Source of the DNA: a virus
IMG/VR virus record: IMGVR_UViG_3300047300_000516
Location: 1 to 24,286 of that record
DNA: 24,286 nt
Strand: one strand, 5' to 3'
The position numbers were made by a program, and so were the translations under genes. Of this stretch, positions 14,909 through 21,077 are shown piece by piece. Numbering within the stretch: the stretch's first letter is position 1; the number at the start of each line of letters is the position of its first letter. The notes below the pieces were generated by a model. It saw only the letters and a program-made list of their open reading frames with translations. It made no database searches and was not told the DNA's origin.

Positions 14909-15712
14909 ATGGCATTTGATCGTGAAGCCGCAAAGGCAGAAGGCTATACAGAAGATGAGATCAACGCTTATCTTCAAGCAGAAGCAGAAAAGCAAAAGAA
15001 AACTGTAGTAGCAGATGTTGGGGAGCCTCCTGCTCCTACAACTCAAATTCAACAAGTTGAGCCAACAGCAAGTAGCATTGCTACTACGGCTGCACTTGGT
15101 GCGGCACCTTATGTAGTGCCCACAGCAGGTGCTTTGGGCGCAGCAATCGGTGGTAAAGCACTATATAACAGATGGGATGCTAGTGCAAAGGCTGCTCAAT
15201 CTCTCGCTGATGCAAAAATGGCCAGCGAACAAGGTATTGCAGCACGCGAAGCAGCAAGACAAGCAGCAAGAGCACCACTGCCGACAGGACCAGTTGCACC
15301 TACTGGCACGCCAACTTACAATGTCCCGACAAGTAATGTTCCGCAGCCAAGAGCACCACTGCCAACTACAGGACCAGTTGCACCCACATCACCTGCACCA
15401 GTTGCACAGGCAGCACAAGTTGCAGAACAAGCAGCGGTTCGTGCTCCTACTATGTTGGATAAAACTACTGCAATGATTCGTCAATTGGCAGCAAACAAAG
15501 TAGTTCAAAACTTAGGTAAAGGCATGACTGGTTTGCAAATGGCAACTTATAGTCCAGAATTAGGACCACAAACTCCTCAAACAGGCAGAATGAGGGGCAG
15601 TGAGATAAATCCAATGACGGGCCGACCATGGACCAAAGAACAATTGGCACAATACAGTGCAAACCCAAGTTTGTTCGACAGCCAATTACCACCGGCACAA
15701 ATGCCAAGATAA
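14909..15712 (+). CDS. Ala/Pro-rich virion protein with GPVAP linkers
   Basis: A 267-residue protein. The start, FDREAAKAEGYTEDEINAYL, is a short helical motif common at the N-terminus of phage internal proteins. Residues about 55-85 form an Ala/Gly-rich hydrophobic stretch (ATTAALGAAPYVVPTAGALG) that could enter a membrane. Residues about 125-170 are a Pro/Ala linker with two TGPVAP copies. The end is a proline-rich tail (SLFDSQLPPAQMPR). Its position beside the lysozyme-domain protein suggests a DNA-ejection role. AAAAGGA precedes the ATG. Confidence 0.55.
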   Translation: MAFDREAAKAEGYTEDEINAYLQAEAEKQKKTVVADVGEPPAPTTQIQQVEPTASSIATTAALGAAPYVVPTAGALGAAIGGKALYNRWDASAKAAQSLADAKMASEQGIAAREAARQAARAPLPTGPVAPTGTPTYNVPTSNVPQPRAPLPTTGPVAPTSPAPVAQAAQVAEQAAVRAPTMLDKTTAMIRQLAANKVVQNLGKGMTGLQMATYSPELGPQTPQTGRMRGSEINPMTGRPWTKEQLAQYSANPSLFDSQLPPAQMPR

Positions 15713-15721
15713 GGAAAAGAA

Positions 15722-16153
15722 ATGAACACGCAAGAATCACTTACACAAGTATTTTACAATAACTTTACTGCTTACTATCGCAGTCATGTTGCACATGTAA
15801 ACATTACAGGACGCAACTTTACCAGCGACCATAGTTTACTCGGCGGGATTTATGAAGACTTACAAAGTCAAATTGATGTTATTGCCGAACTACTAAGAAC
15901 ATTAGGTGAGTTAATGCCAAATGAAGTGCAGTTCGTATTGGATCAAAGCACAATTGGCACAGGAATTTTTGAAGGCGATAGCGAGCAGTTGCTCAGTGGT
16001 GTTAAAAAAGATTTAACAACACTTAAAGAGTTTTATGAAGAACTAATGATTGTTGCCGACAGTGAAGATTTGCAAGAAATTGCCAATTACGCACAAGAAA
16101 GAATTCTAGCACTGGGCAAACATATTTGGATGTTGGACGCTACACTAAGTTAA
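15722..16153 (+). CDS. Dps/ferritin-like protein
   Basis: A 143-residue protein of the Dps-like ferritin family, which forms hollow shells that oxidise iron with peroxide and protect DNA. The dinuclear-iron ligand pattern is intact: His25 (SHVAHVNITG), His37 (FTSDHS), Asp52 and Glu56 (IDVIAELLRTLG), with spacings 12, 15 and 4 as in classical Dps. The C-terminal KHIWMLDATLS also matches the usual ending. It lacks the long lysine-rich N-terminal tail some Dps proteins use for DNA binding. It sits between virion and packaging genes with AAGGAAAAG before its ATG, and meets the reverse GNAT gene tail to tail with a 4-base overlap. Whether it is packaged or acts on host DNA is unknown. Confidence 0.8.
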   Translation: MNTQESLTQVFYNNFTAYYRSHVAHVNITGRNFTSDHSLLGGIYEDLQSQIDVIAELLRTLGELMPNEVQFVLDQSTIGTGIFEGDSEQLLSGVKKDLTTLKEFYEELMIVADSEDLQEIANYAQERILALGKHIWMLDATLS

Positions 16154-16662
16154 GCAAATAAAGCAGCGGGTTTTGTTGTTAAGTCAACTTTTTTATAAGC
16201 AAAACTACCCCGCACAATATACCCCGCTGCTTTATGTAATTTTAGAAATGCATTTTGTTCTAGTCTAAGTGTATTGCTACTAATTAAAGGAGTATTTGTT
16301 ATTTGAGCGAATCGTTCCCAAATAGTAAGTTGATCTTTTAGCAGTAATATTCTAGAGCGAGGAGACAAGTTAGGATCAACGTGTGCCATAGTAACGTTTA
16401 TTATTTCCTCGGTGCTCCACATAGAATGATTGCCGCTTTTAGCCCAAGTGTATGCTAGAAGTTTGTTGTTAGAATCTCTTGCAAGTGCTACTAAATCCGT
16501 TTTACCAGTGTAGAATTGATTTACTAGTGCTAACGATAATTGATGCGCAAGCACGTTAGGATTAAAATTGAATATAGAATTGATTTCGTGTTGAACTAAT
16601 AAGTTCAATCCCATGATGTCATTGGCATCATTAATAGAGGCGTAAGTCCAAGAGTAGTTCAT
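16150..16662 (-). CDS. GNAT-like acetyltransferase, only reverse-strand gene
   Basis: A 170-residue protein starting at the ATG complementary to 16660-16662 (MNYSWTYASINDAND). The layout fits the GNAT fold: an N-terminal helix, a central strand with LVALARDSNNKLLAYTWAKS, then PNLSPRSRILLLKDQLTIWE in the acetyl-CoA loop/helix region, and RLEQNAFLKLHKAAGYIVRG as the usual final N-helix-aromatic-Gly motif. The classical RxxGxG/A loop is changed to SPRSRI, so cofactor binding is uncertain. It faces the + strand AT-hook gene across a 36-base divergent gap and is leaderless by the TAAATA-N5-ATG pattern. An in-frame upstream ATG at 16716 would run across that gap. Substrate unknown. Confidence 0.6.
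   Translation of the reverse strand: MNYSWTYASINDANDIMGLNLLVQHEINSIFNFNPNVLAHQLSLALVNQFYTGKTDLVALARDSNNKLLAYTWAKSGNHSMWSTEEIINVTMAHVDPNLSPRSRILLLKDQLTIWERFAQITNTPLISSNTLRLEQNAFLKLHKAAGYIVRGSFAYKKVDLTTKPAALFA
16158..16235. terminator. Long inverted repeat between convergent genes, possible terminator
   Basis: ATAAAGCAGCGGG (16158-16170) and CCCGCTGCTTTAT (16223-16235) pair perfectly over 13 bp around a 52-base loop. The repeat starts four bases after the Dps stop and lies in the 3' end of the reverse GNAT gene, where it encodes KAAGY and KPAALFA. Read on the - strand, the closing arm is followed by TTTATTTGCTT, which is moderately U-rich. A bidirectional terminator is plausible, but the loop is long for an intrinsic one. 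Confidence 0.35.
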
Positions 16663-16698
16663 AGTACTATTTAAGATAAACTTACTATAAATAATTAT
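16663..16698. promoter_or_regulatory. Divergent TAAATA promoter pair with leaderless starts both ways
   Basis: On the + strand TATAAATA (16686-16693) is followed by ATTAT and ATG 16699. On the - strand TTAAATA (16674-16668) is followed by GTACT and the ATG at 16662. Both spacings are exactly five bases, both starts lack a Shine-Dalgarno sequence, and the whole gap is only 36 bases. The + copy is identical to the T4 late promoter core TATAAATA. Confidence 0.5.
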
Positions 16699-17064
16699 AT
16701 GGAACAGAATAAACAAGAAAAGAAAAGCGAACCCGTTAAAGTCAAGGGTAAATGTGGCGGACCACGCCCAGGCTCAGGCAGACCAAAAGGGTCCAAGAGT
16801 CATATTACAATTGAAGGATTGCTACAACAAGTTTATGCCAAGTCTCAAGGACAAGATTATGAAGAATTGTTAATACAAGACTTTTTATCTGCCAGGGACT
16901 CGCATAATCAAGAGTTAACGCTAAAGTATCATAATTTGATCCTGAACAAAGTTATGAGTAGTTTGGCAAAGATAGAAGTGAATGAAGGCGCTGATGCAGT
17001 TGAAGCAAAGAAAATAGCATTTGCAGAAGCACTGGCTAAATTTAGCGGAGTAGATAAGGGCTAA
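16699..17064 (+). CDS. AT-hook protein, possible small terminase or DNA-binding factor
   Basis: A 121-residue protein with a basic N-terminus (MEQNKQEKKSEPVKVKGKC) leading to GGPRPGSGRPKGSKS, an AT-hook core (GRPKG) at residues 33-37. The remainder is helical (IEGLLQQVYAKSQGQDYEEL, DSHNQELTLKYHNLILNKV). AT-hook-like starts occur in many phage small terminases and in general DNA-binding proteins. Because it is separated from the large terminase by four genes, the small protein at 18569 is the closer candidate for that role. Leaderless start through TATAAATA-N5-ATG. Confidence 0.6.
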   Translation: MEQNKQEKKSEPVKVKGKCGGPRPGSGRPKGSKSHITIEGLLQQVYAKSQGQDYEELLIQDFLSARDSHNQELTLKYHNLILNKVMSSLAKIEVNEGADAVEAKKIAFAEALAKFSGVDKG

Positions 17065-17072
17065 ATAATGTT
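17060..17072 (+). promoter_or_regulatory. CTAAATA element with leaderless microprotein start
   Basis: CTAAATA at 17061-17067 overlaps the upstream stop codon (GGC TAA), is followed by five bases (ATGTT), and then by ATG 17073. With flanking GGC and GCC it can also form an imperfect dyad (17060-17078). Confidence 0.45.
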
Positions 17073-17135
17073 ATGCCGTTGAAGAAATTGGCACTACTAT
17101 CATTCAATAGAATGTATAAAGGAAAAAGTAAATGA
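17073..17135 (+). CDS. 20-residue leaderless microprotein coupled to the next gene
   Basis: A very short frame, MPLKKLALLSFNRMYKGKSK, whose TGA overlaps the ATG of the GRGPTxGN protein at 17132 (ATGA). Its ATG follows the TAAATA element by exactly five bases. It is basic and amphipathic. It may act as a leader peptide whose translation opens the downstream start, or as a small membrane-active peptide. Its length makes chance occurrence possible, but the two independent junctions argue for a real translated leader. Confidence 0.4.
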   Translation: MPLKKLALLSFNRMYKGKSK

Positions 17136-17461
17136 AAACAAACAGTAATTTAGATTTTAACGGCATGGCAGGCGACGGAGTAAATCGCGGCAAGAACCGT
17201 TTTGCTGGCAATCATTCTGGATTAACAGGTGTTGTCAATGCTGGACGCGGTCCAACTCGCGGAAATGATGGCGCATGTCACGATCCAATCAGTGGAGCAG
17301 GTAGTGCTAAAGGCGCTCCAAGTCACGTTCACGATACACACGCACCTGGCGCATATGGTAAGTCTCCATATCGTGGTATTGGTGGCACTCAAGTTAAAAA
17401 GCCTGGTGCAGAAGCCAAGATCAACGTGGGTCGCGGTCCAACTAAAGGGAATCAACAATAA
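17132..17461 (+). CDS. Basic Gly-rich protein with GRGPTxGN motifs, copy 1
   Basis: A 109-residue protein rich in Gly, Asn, Lys and Arg. It contains GRGPTRGNDG near residue 38 and NVGRGPTKGNQQ at the C-terminus, with HVHDTHAPGAYGKSPYRG between. The same motif ends and begins the next protein, so the two form a pair. It resembles unstructured basic virion proteins, but I recognise no family. Its start overlaps the microprotein stop, and AAAGGAAAAAG lies 7-10 bases upstream, so it can also be translated on its own. Its stop overlaps the next ATG (TAATG). Confidence 0.6.
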   Translation: MKTNSNLDFNGMAGDGVNRGKNRFAGNHSGLTGVVNAGRGPTRGNDGACHDPISGAGSAKGAPSHVHDTHAPGAYGKSPYRGIGGTQVKKPGAEAKINVGRGPTKGNQQ

Positions 17462-17715
17462 TGGCAACTAAAAACATCAATCAAAAGCGTGGTCCTACAG
17501 TAGGTAACGCAGGCACTGCTTCTAAGCGTGCTGACTTTATGGCTTCTAAAGCATCTAGTGGCAGTGAAAAATCTACATTAGCCAATATGGTTACTAGTGC
17601 ATTAGAAATGCGTGGACGTGGCACTGGTGCTAAAACTAATCCTGCATTAGAAGGCATTCATAGCAATACTAATGTAGGCCGCGGACCAACAAAAGGCAAC
17701 GCCGGTCGTAAATAA
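17461..17715 (+). CDS. Basic Gly-rich protein with GRGPTxGN motifs, copy 2
   Basis: An 84-residue basic protein starting at a TAATG overlap. It opens MATKNINQKRGPTVGNAG and ends NVGRGPTKGNAGRK, so the motif brackets it; the middle (FMASKASSGSEKSTLANM) is Ser/Lys-rich and possibly helical. The nearly identical NVGRGPTKGN ends in both proteins of the pair suggest a shared docking or packaging tail. A hairpin follows its stop. Function unknown. Confidence 0.6.
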   Translation: MATKNINQKRGPTVGNAGTASKRADFMASKASSGSEKSTLANMVTSALEMRGRGTGAKTNPALEGIHSNTNVGRGPTKGNAGRK

Positions 17716-17721
17716 AGAAAT

Positions 17722-17745
17722 AAGGGAGACACTAGTTCTCCCTTT
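17722..17745 (+). terminator. Hairpin after the GRGPTxGN pair, terminator or 5'-end stem
   Basis: AAGGGAGA (17722-17729) and TCTCCCTT (17737-17744) form a perfect 8-bp stem with a 7-base loop, followed by only one further T before the sequence leaves the T run. The weak T tract makes it a doubtful intrinsic terminator. A GTAAATA (17708-17714), overlapping the upstream stop, would start a transcript near 17720, so the stem could instead cap the 5' end of the next mRNA. Confidence 0.5.
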
Positions 17746-17762
17746 CATAGCAAGGAAAAGAA

Positions 17763-18572
17763 ATGAACAAGAAAGTTAAGGCTGCTCCAGCCGAAGAAAA
17801 TGTGTGGGATGACTCTACAGCAGATACTATTGATGTCACAGCAGAAGACATTGTAGCAGTAGCAGAACAAGTAGCCGCAACGGCTCCTAAAAGCACAAGT
17901 AATGCCGATTATGATTTAGAAGGTCTAATGACCGACTTCCCTACGGCGAAAGATCTAGAACGTTTTGTATTTGATGAGACAGGTATTGTCTTAAACTTAA
18001 AAGGTCGTGCTAACAAACTAAAATACCAAATAGCAATGGACACACTAAATGGTGTCGAAGTAGATTCTAAATTTATCGGCGGCGACAATCCATATGTAGA
18101 GAAAAGTGAGTTAGTTCCAGAAGAACCACTCAAAGCAAAACCTACACGCGATAAAACATTACCTCCACAGACACAAATTCAAAACACATTCTATACTCCA
18201 ATGGTGCCGCATCCAGATCCAGATGCTCGTGCTGAAGATAAGAAAGTGCATGTTATGTTCCGCAAGTATAACAATGGACAGATCAGTTATGAAATTTTAG
18301 GACCATTAGAATTAAAACCTCATGGCAATAAAATTGACAAGTATGGTCGCGAACGTCCAGAGATTATGAAGTGGATTGACCCGCGCACTGGCGAACAAAC
18401 AGCAGTTCGTGAAGATGGCACACTAACTCCACAAGGCAAACGACTACGTGCTATGATGCAAAGTGCCAAGTTCCGTGTAAACAACTCTACTCAGTGGGAT
18501 ACATTCGTTGATCGTGAATTTGCAAGTTTAACTAACGAGGCAGCACATAACCCGTGGGACGACGGACTATGA
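17763..18572 (+). CDS. Hypothetical protein upstream of terminase genes
   Basis: A 269-residue acidic-start protein: low-complexity residues about 1-45 (APAEENVWDDSTADTIDVTA), an ordered segment around DLEGLMTDFPTAKDLERFVF, and a conserved-looking C-terminal part (PHGNKIDKYGRERPEIMKW, then TPQGKRLRAMMQSAKFRV). No family recognised. CAAGGAAAAG precedes the ATG. It ends in ATGA overlap with the small-terminase candidate, so the two are coupled. Its place in front of the terminase genes hints at a packaging or assembly role. Confidence 0.6.
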   Translation: MNKKVKAAPAEENVWDDSTADTIDVTAEDIVAVAEQVAATAPKSTSNADYDLEGLMTDFPTAKDLERFVFDETGIVLNLKGRANKLKYQIAMDTLNGVEVDSKFIGGDNPYVEKSELVPEEPLKAKPTRDKTLPPQTQIQNTFYTPMVPHPDPDARAEDKKVHVMFRKYNNGQISYEILGPLELKPHGNKIDKYGRERPEIMKWIDPRTGEQTAVREDGTLTPQGKRLRAMMQSAKFRVNNSTQWDTFVDREFASLTNEAAHNPWDDGL

Positions 18573-18868
18573 GCGATGTAAAGTCAGCCATTATTGATCA
18601 AGCACAACAACAACGCATGGTGCGTGACACGCTAATCTTACAAAAGGTCAATCGTGTTCACAGGGAAGCATTCAAAGTTAAATTCCCTACACAATGTGAA
18701 CATGTTATGCGACTAACTGCTGAAAGACTACAAGCAGTTTTAACTAACAAGCCGCAAGATCTTGCCGATCCAGAAACATGGACTGCAACTGCAAATGAGA
18801 TTAGAGATTTAGCAGAAGCACTTTACTATTTGGCTTTAATAAGCAAAGACAATCCGGTGGAGGAATAA
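18569..18868 (+). CDS. Candidate small terminase subunit
   Basis: A 99-residue, mostly helical protein (SAIIDQAQQQRMVRDTLILQ, TWTATANEIRDLAEALYYLA). It starts at ATG 18569 in ATGA overlap with the previous gene and ends two bases before the large terminase, the usual place of a small terminase (DNA recognition subunit). I saw no classical helix-turn-helix, and the size is at the low end, so the call rests on position and helical content. The AT-hook protein at 16699 is the alternative. Confidence 0.45.
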   Translation: MSDVKSAIIDQAQQQRMVRDTLILQKVNRVHREAFKVKFPTQCEHVMRLTAERLQAVLTNKPQDLADPETWTATANEIRDLAEALYYLALISKDNPVEE

Positions 18869-18870
18869 TA

Positions 18871-20484
18871 ATGCTGGGCAACGAAGTTTTAATGGCTCGT
18901 GCCTTGCGTTATGTAGTTGATGAGCACAATCTAACGGTTGATGCTCTAAAAACTATTCCAGGACCACTTAAAGAGCAACTACAAGATTTGTCTATGTCCG
19001 TTGCTCAAGATATGGAGCATAATCAACTCAAATACTTTAGACCATTTGAGCACCAAAAGAAATTCTTTGCAACAGGCGCAGCAGATCGCCGCGGTATCCT
19101 TGCCGCTAACCGAGTTGGTAAAACAGTTTCTACTTGTTTTGAAACTGCTATGCACTTAACAGGGCAATATCCTGCTTGGTGGAATGGACATCGTTTCAAT
19201 AAGCCAATCACTTGCATGGTAGCAGGTGAAGGTTGGAGTCAGGTTGCACTGGTATTGCAAAACGAATTATTGGGCACACAGGATGTAAAGATAACAGAGA
19301 ATCTTGGCACAGGTGCTATTCCTAGAAACTGCATTATAGCAGATACTATGCGTAATGATGGTGCTAACTGTATTGGTGTAGAAATCAAACATGTAAGCGG
19401 AGCAAAAAGTTATTTGTTATTTGCTAACTACACACAGGAAGTTAGGCAAATGCAAGGTTTCCGTTTGGACTTAGCAGTGTTCGACGAACAACCACCCGAC
19501 GACTTCTTCAGTGAAATCGTTACGCGAACTGCAACTACACAAGGTAAGGTATTGTGCTCGTTTACTCCACTTAAAGGCTTAAACGGACTTGTAAGTAAGT
19601 TTTGGAACAAAGAAGAAGGTTACGAATTCATTCGTGTATCATGGGATGACGTTCCTGAATACAGTCCTTGGGGAGAACCATTCTTATTAGCAGAAACTCG
19701 TCGTCAATTAGAACGAGATTATTTGCCCCATGAACGTGAAGCACGTATTGCAGGCAAGCCTGTTATGGGGAAGGGCGCTGTGTTCCAACTTAACAACTGG
19801 CCCACTTACAAAACAGGAGAATACGACTTTACTCGTATGCCAAACATACAACGAGTTATTTCACTCGACTTGGGTTTAGTAAACGACAAAACTGTTATTA
19901 GTTTAATCTACTGGGAGCCGCATGAAAAAACTGCATTTTTACATAAACAAATTGTTGTCCAAGGAGTTGAAGAAGCAGTTCCTACACAGTACATCAATCA
20001 CTTACTTCGTCCTGAGGTTTTTGGCTGTCCTATTGTTTTACCTGCTGATGCATCTACTCCTGGCAGATACACCATGAGTGCAAACTCAATTCGTGAACTA
20101 TTTGAACAGTATGAATTAAATGTGCTTCCCGATCCTATTATGAACCCTCCTGATAGTCAAGGACGCAGAACTAACCACAAGTCATTTGGTATCAACCAAA
20201 TGCGTCAAATGTTAGAAGTTGGAAGTTTAATGGTAAACGAAAACTGCACGCATTTTTTAAGTGAAGCACGCAACTATTTCGTAGATGAGAAAGGTCGCTT
20301 TAGTGACCCGGATGACTGCATTGACTCTGCTCGTTATGGATTGTTAGCATGTTTGCAGGGCATTGCAGAACCTTGGGATAACAGAACTCCACAGCAACGA
20401 ATGGCGGCTCAAAGAGATAGATATATAACTAGAGATTATAGTAACAAAGCAGCAGTAAAACAAATATACAATCCAGGTGGATAA
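18871..20484 (+). CDS. terL: Large terminase subunit (ATPase and nuclease)
   Basis: A 537-residue DNA-packaging motor protein. The ATPase has Walker A GILAANRVGKT (residues 75-85, the ANRxGKT form seen in P22-like terminases), Walker B LAVFDE (201-206) and the coupling motif SFTPLKG (230-236). The RNase H-like nuclease has candidate metal ligands Asp333 (SLDLG), Asp393 (PADAS) and Asp485 (DDCIDSARYG). It cuts concatemers and drives DNA into the prohead through the portal encoded downstream. GGTGGAGGA eight bases upstream is the strongest ribosome site in the region. All key motifs are intact. Confidence 0.92.
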   Translation: MLGNEVLMARALRYVVDEHNLTVDALKTIPGPLKEQLQDLSMSVAQDMEHNQLKYFRPFEHQKKFFATGAADRRGILAANRVGKTVSTCFETAMHLTGQYPAWWNGHRFNKPITCMVAGEGWSQVALVLQNELLGTQDVKITENLGTGAIPRNCIIADTMRNDGANCIGVEIKHVSGAKSYLLFANYTQEVRQMQGFRLDLAVFDEQPPDDFFSEIVTRTATTQGKVLCSFTPLKGLNGLVSKFWNKEEGYEFIRVSWDDVPEYSPWGEPFLLAETRRQLERDYLPHEREARIAGKPVMGKGAVFQLNNWPTYKTGEYDFTRMPNIQRVISLDLGLVNDKTVISLIYWEPHEKTAFLHKQIVVQGVEEAVPTQYINHLLRPEVFGCPIVLPADASTPGRYTMSANSIRELFEQYELNVLPDPIMNPPDSQGRRTNHKSFGINQMRQMLEVGSLMVNENCTHFLSEARNYFVDEKGRFSDPDDCIDSARYGLLACLQGIAEPWDNRTPQQRMAAQRDRYITRDYSNKAAVKQIYNPGG

Positions 20485-20505
20485 AGTATACAATAAGGAA
20501 CAGAA

Positions 20506-20715
20506 ATGATAGAAAAAAGATTCGTTTGCTCTATAGAGCAGAATACAATGATTTTGTGCGAGCGACATGCTCGTGCATTTGAAACCGCAGCAATGATTGC
20601 TAAAACTCCTCATACTGTATATGAATTAGATGATGAGGATGCAGATGGCGCTAAGTGCCATGCTTGTGATTTAGATGATGAACTACACCGTCCGCGAATT
20701 ATATTACCACATTAA
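20506..20715 (+). CDS. Small zinc-finger-like protein
   Basis: A 69-residue protein with LCERHARAFE near residue 24 and CHAC at about 52-55, giving a CxxH plus CxxC set that could bind one zinc. The C-terminus is acidic. AAGGAA lies upstream. Similar small cysteine/histidine proteins occur as accessory phage genes, but I recognise no specific family. Its stop sits one base before the next ATG. Confidence 0.55.
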   Translation: MIEKRFVCSIEQNTMILCERHARAFETAAMIAKTPHTVYELDDEDADGAKCHACDLDDELHRPRIILPH

Positions 20716-20716
20716 A

Positions 20717-20908
20717 ATGTTTAGAGACTTTTTTAGAGATTCTAATGGTGATTTTAGCATGACACGCTTCTGGACCAGCGTTTGTTATGCTACCTGCACT
20801 TATGTAATCATACACAACATTGATACCGTTGATTGGACTATGTTGTTAGCATATGCGGGTGTAGTTAGCGGTGCAGACATCGCAAAGAAAGTATTAATAA
20901 GGAAATAA
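20717..20908 (+). CDS. Small membrane protein, holin-like
   Basis: A 63-residue protein starting at ATG 20717 (MFRDFFRDSNGDFSMTRFW). It has two hydrophobic segments, RFWTSVCYATCTYVIIHN (about residues 17-34) and WTMLLAYAGVVSGADIAK (about 39-56), and ends in a basic KKVLIRK tail, the layout of class II holins. The DSNGDFSMTRFW opening followed by a transmembrane helix is common among small phage holin-like proteins near the terminase. No endolysin was seen next to it. An ATG at 20675 is in frame but would overlap the previous gene. Confidence 0.55.
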   Translation: MFRDFFRDSNGDFSMTRFWTSVCYATCTYVIIHNIDTVDWTMLLAYAGVVSGADIAKKVLIRK

Positions 20909-20909
20909 T

Positions 20910-21053
20910 ATGGGTAAAGGCAGTGGAGCGAGACCTTTCGAAGTTCCAAAGGAACAATTTAGAGATAATTGGGATGCTATTTTTGGTAAGAAAGCCAAGC
21001 CAGCAGAGCAAGAATCTAAAGAAGAAAGTCCAGACAAAAATAACGCTAAATAA
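20910..21053 (+). CDS. Small conserved-looking protein before the portal
   Basis: A 47-residue protein, MGKGSGARPFEVPKEQFRDN followed by WDAIFGKKAKP and an acidic/Lys tail. The GKGSxxRPF...F..NWD.IF pattern resembles small proteins found just before the portal in many podovirus genomes. AATAAGGAAAT precedes the ATG. Function unknown; a portal or terminase partner is possible. Confidence 0.6.
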   Translation: MGKGSGARPFEVPKEQFRDNWDAIFGKKAKPAEQESKEESPDKNNAK

Positions 21054-21065
21054 TATAATAATTTA
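21046..21065 (+). promoter_or_regulatory. Late-promoter-like CTAAATA element before the portal
   Basis: CTAAATA at 21046-21052 overlaps the upstream stop and is followed by AATTTA at 21060-21065, completing a TAAAT/ATTTA dyad. It is 25 bases before the portal ATG (21078), leaving about 20 bases of leader that carry the AAGGA ribosome site. Confidence 0.45.
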
Positions 21066-21077
21066 AGGAATAGCCTA

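Noticed and set aside
15129-15476. Second + strand open frame rich in Gln and His
   Set aside because: It overlaps the Ala/Pro-rich protein in another frame, has no ribosome site, and comes from repeated GCA and CCA codons.
16663-16716. Longer N-terminal form of the reverse GNAT gene
   Set aside because: The extra residues are hydrophobic and overlap the opposite gene and the divergent promoter gap; the shorter start fits the leaderless pattern.
17709-17714. TAAATA near the hairpin at 17722 as a leaderless promoter
   Set aside because: No ATG follows at five bases and it coincides with a stop codon; it is kept only as a note to the hairpin.
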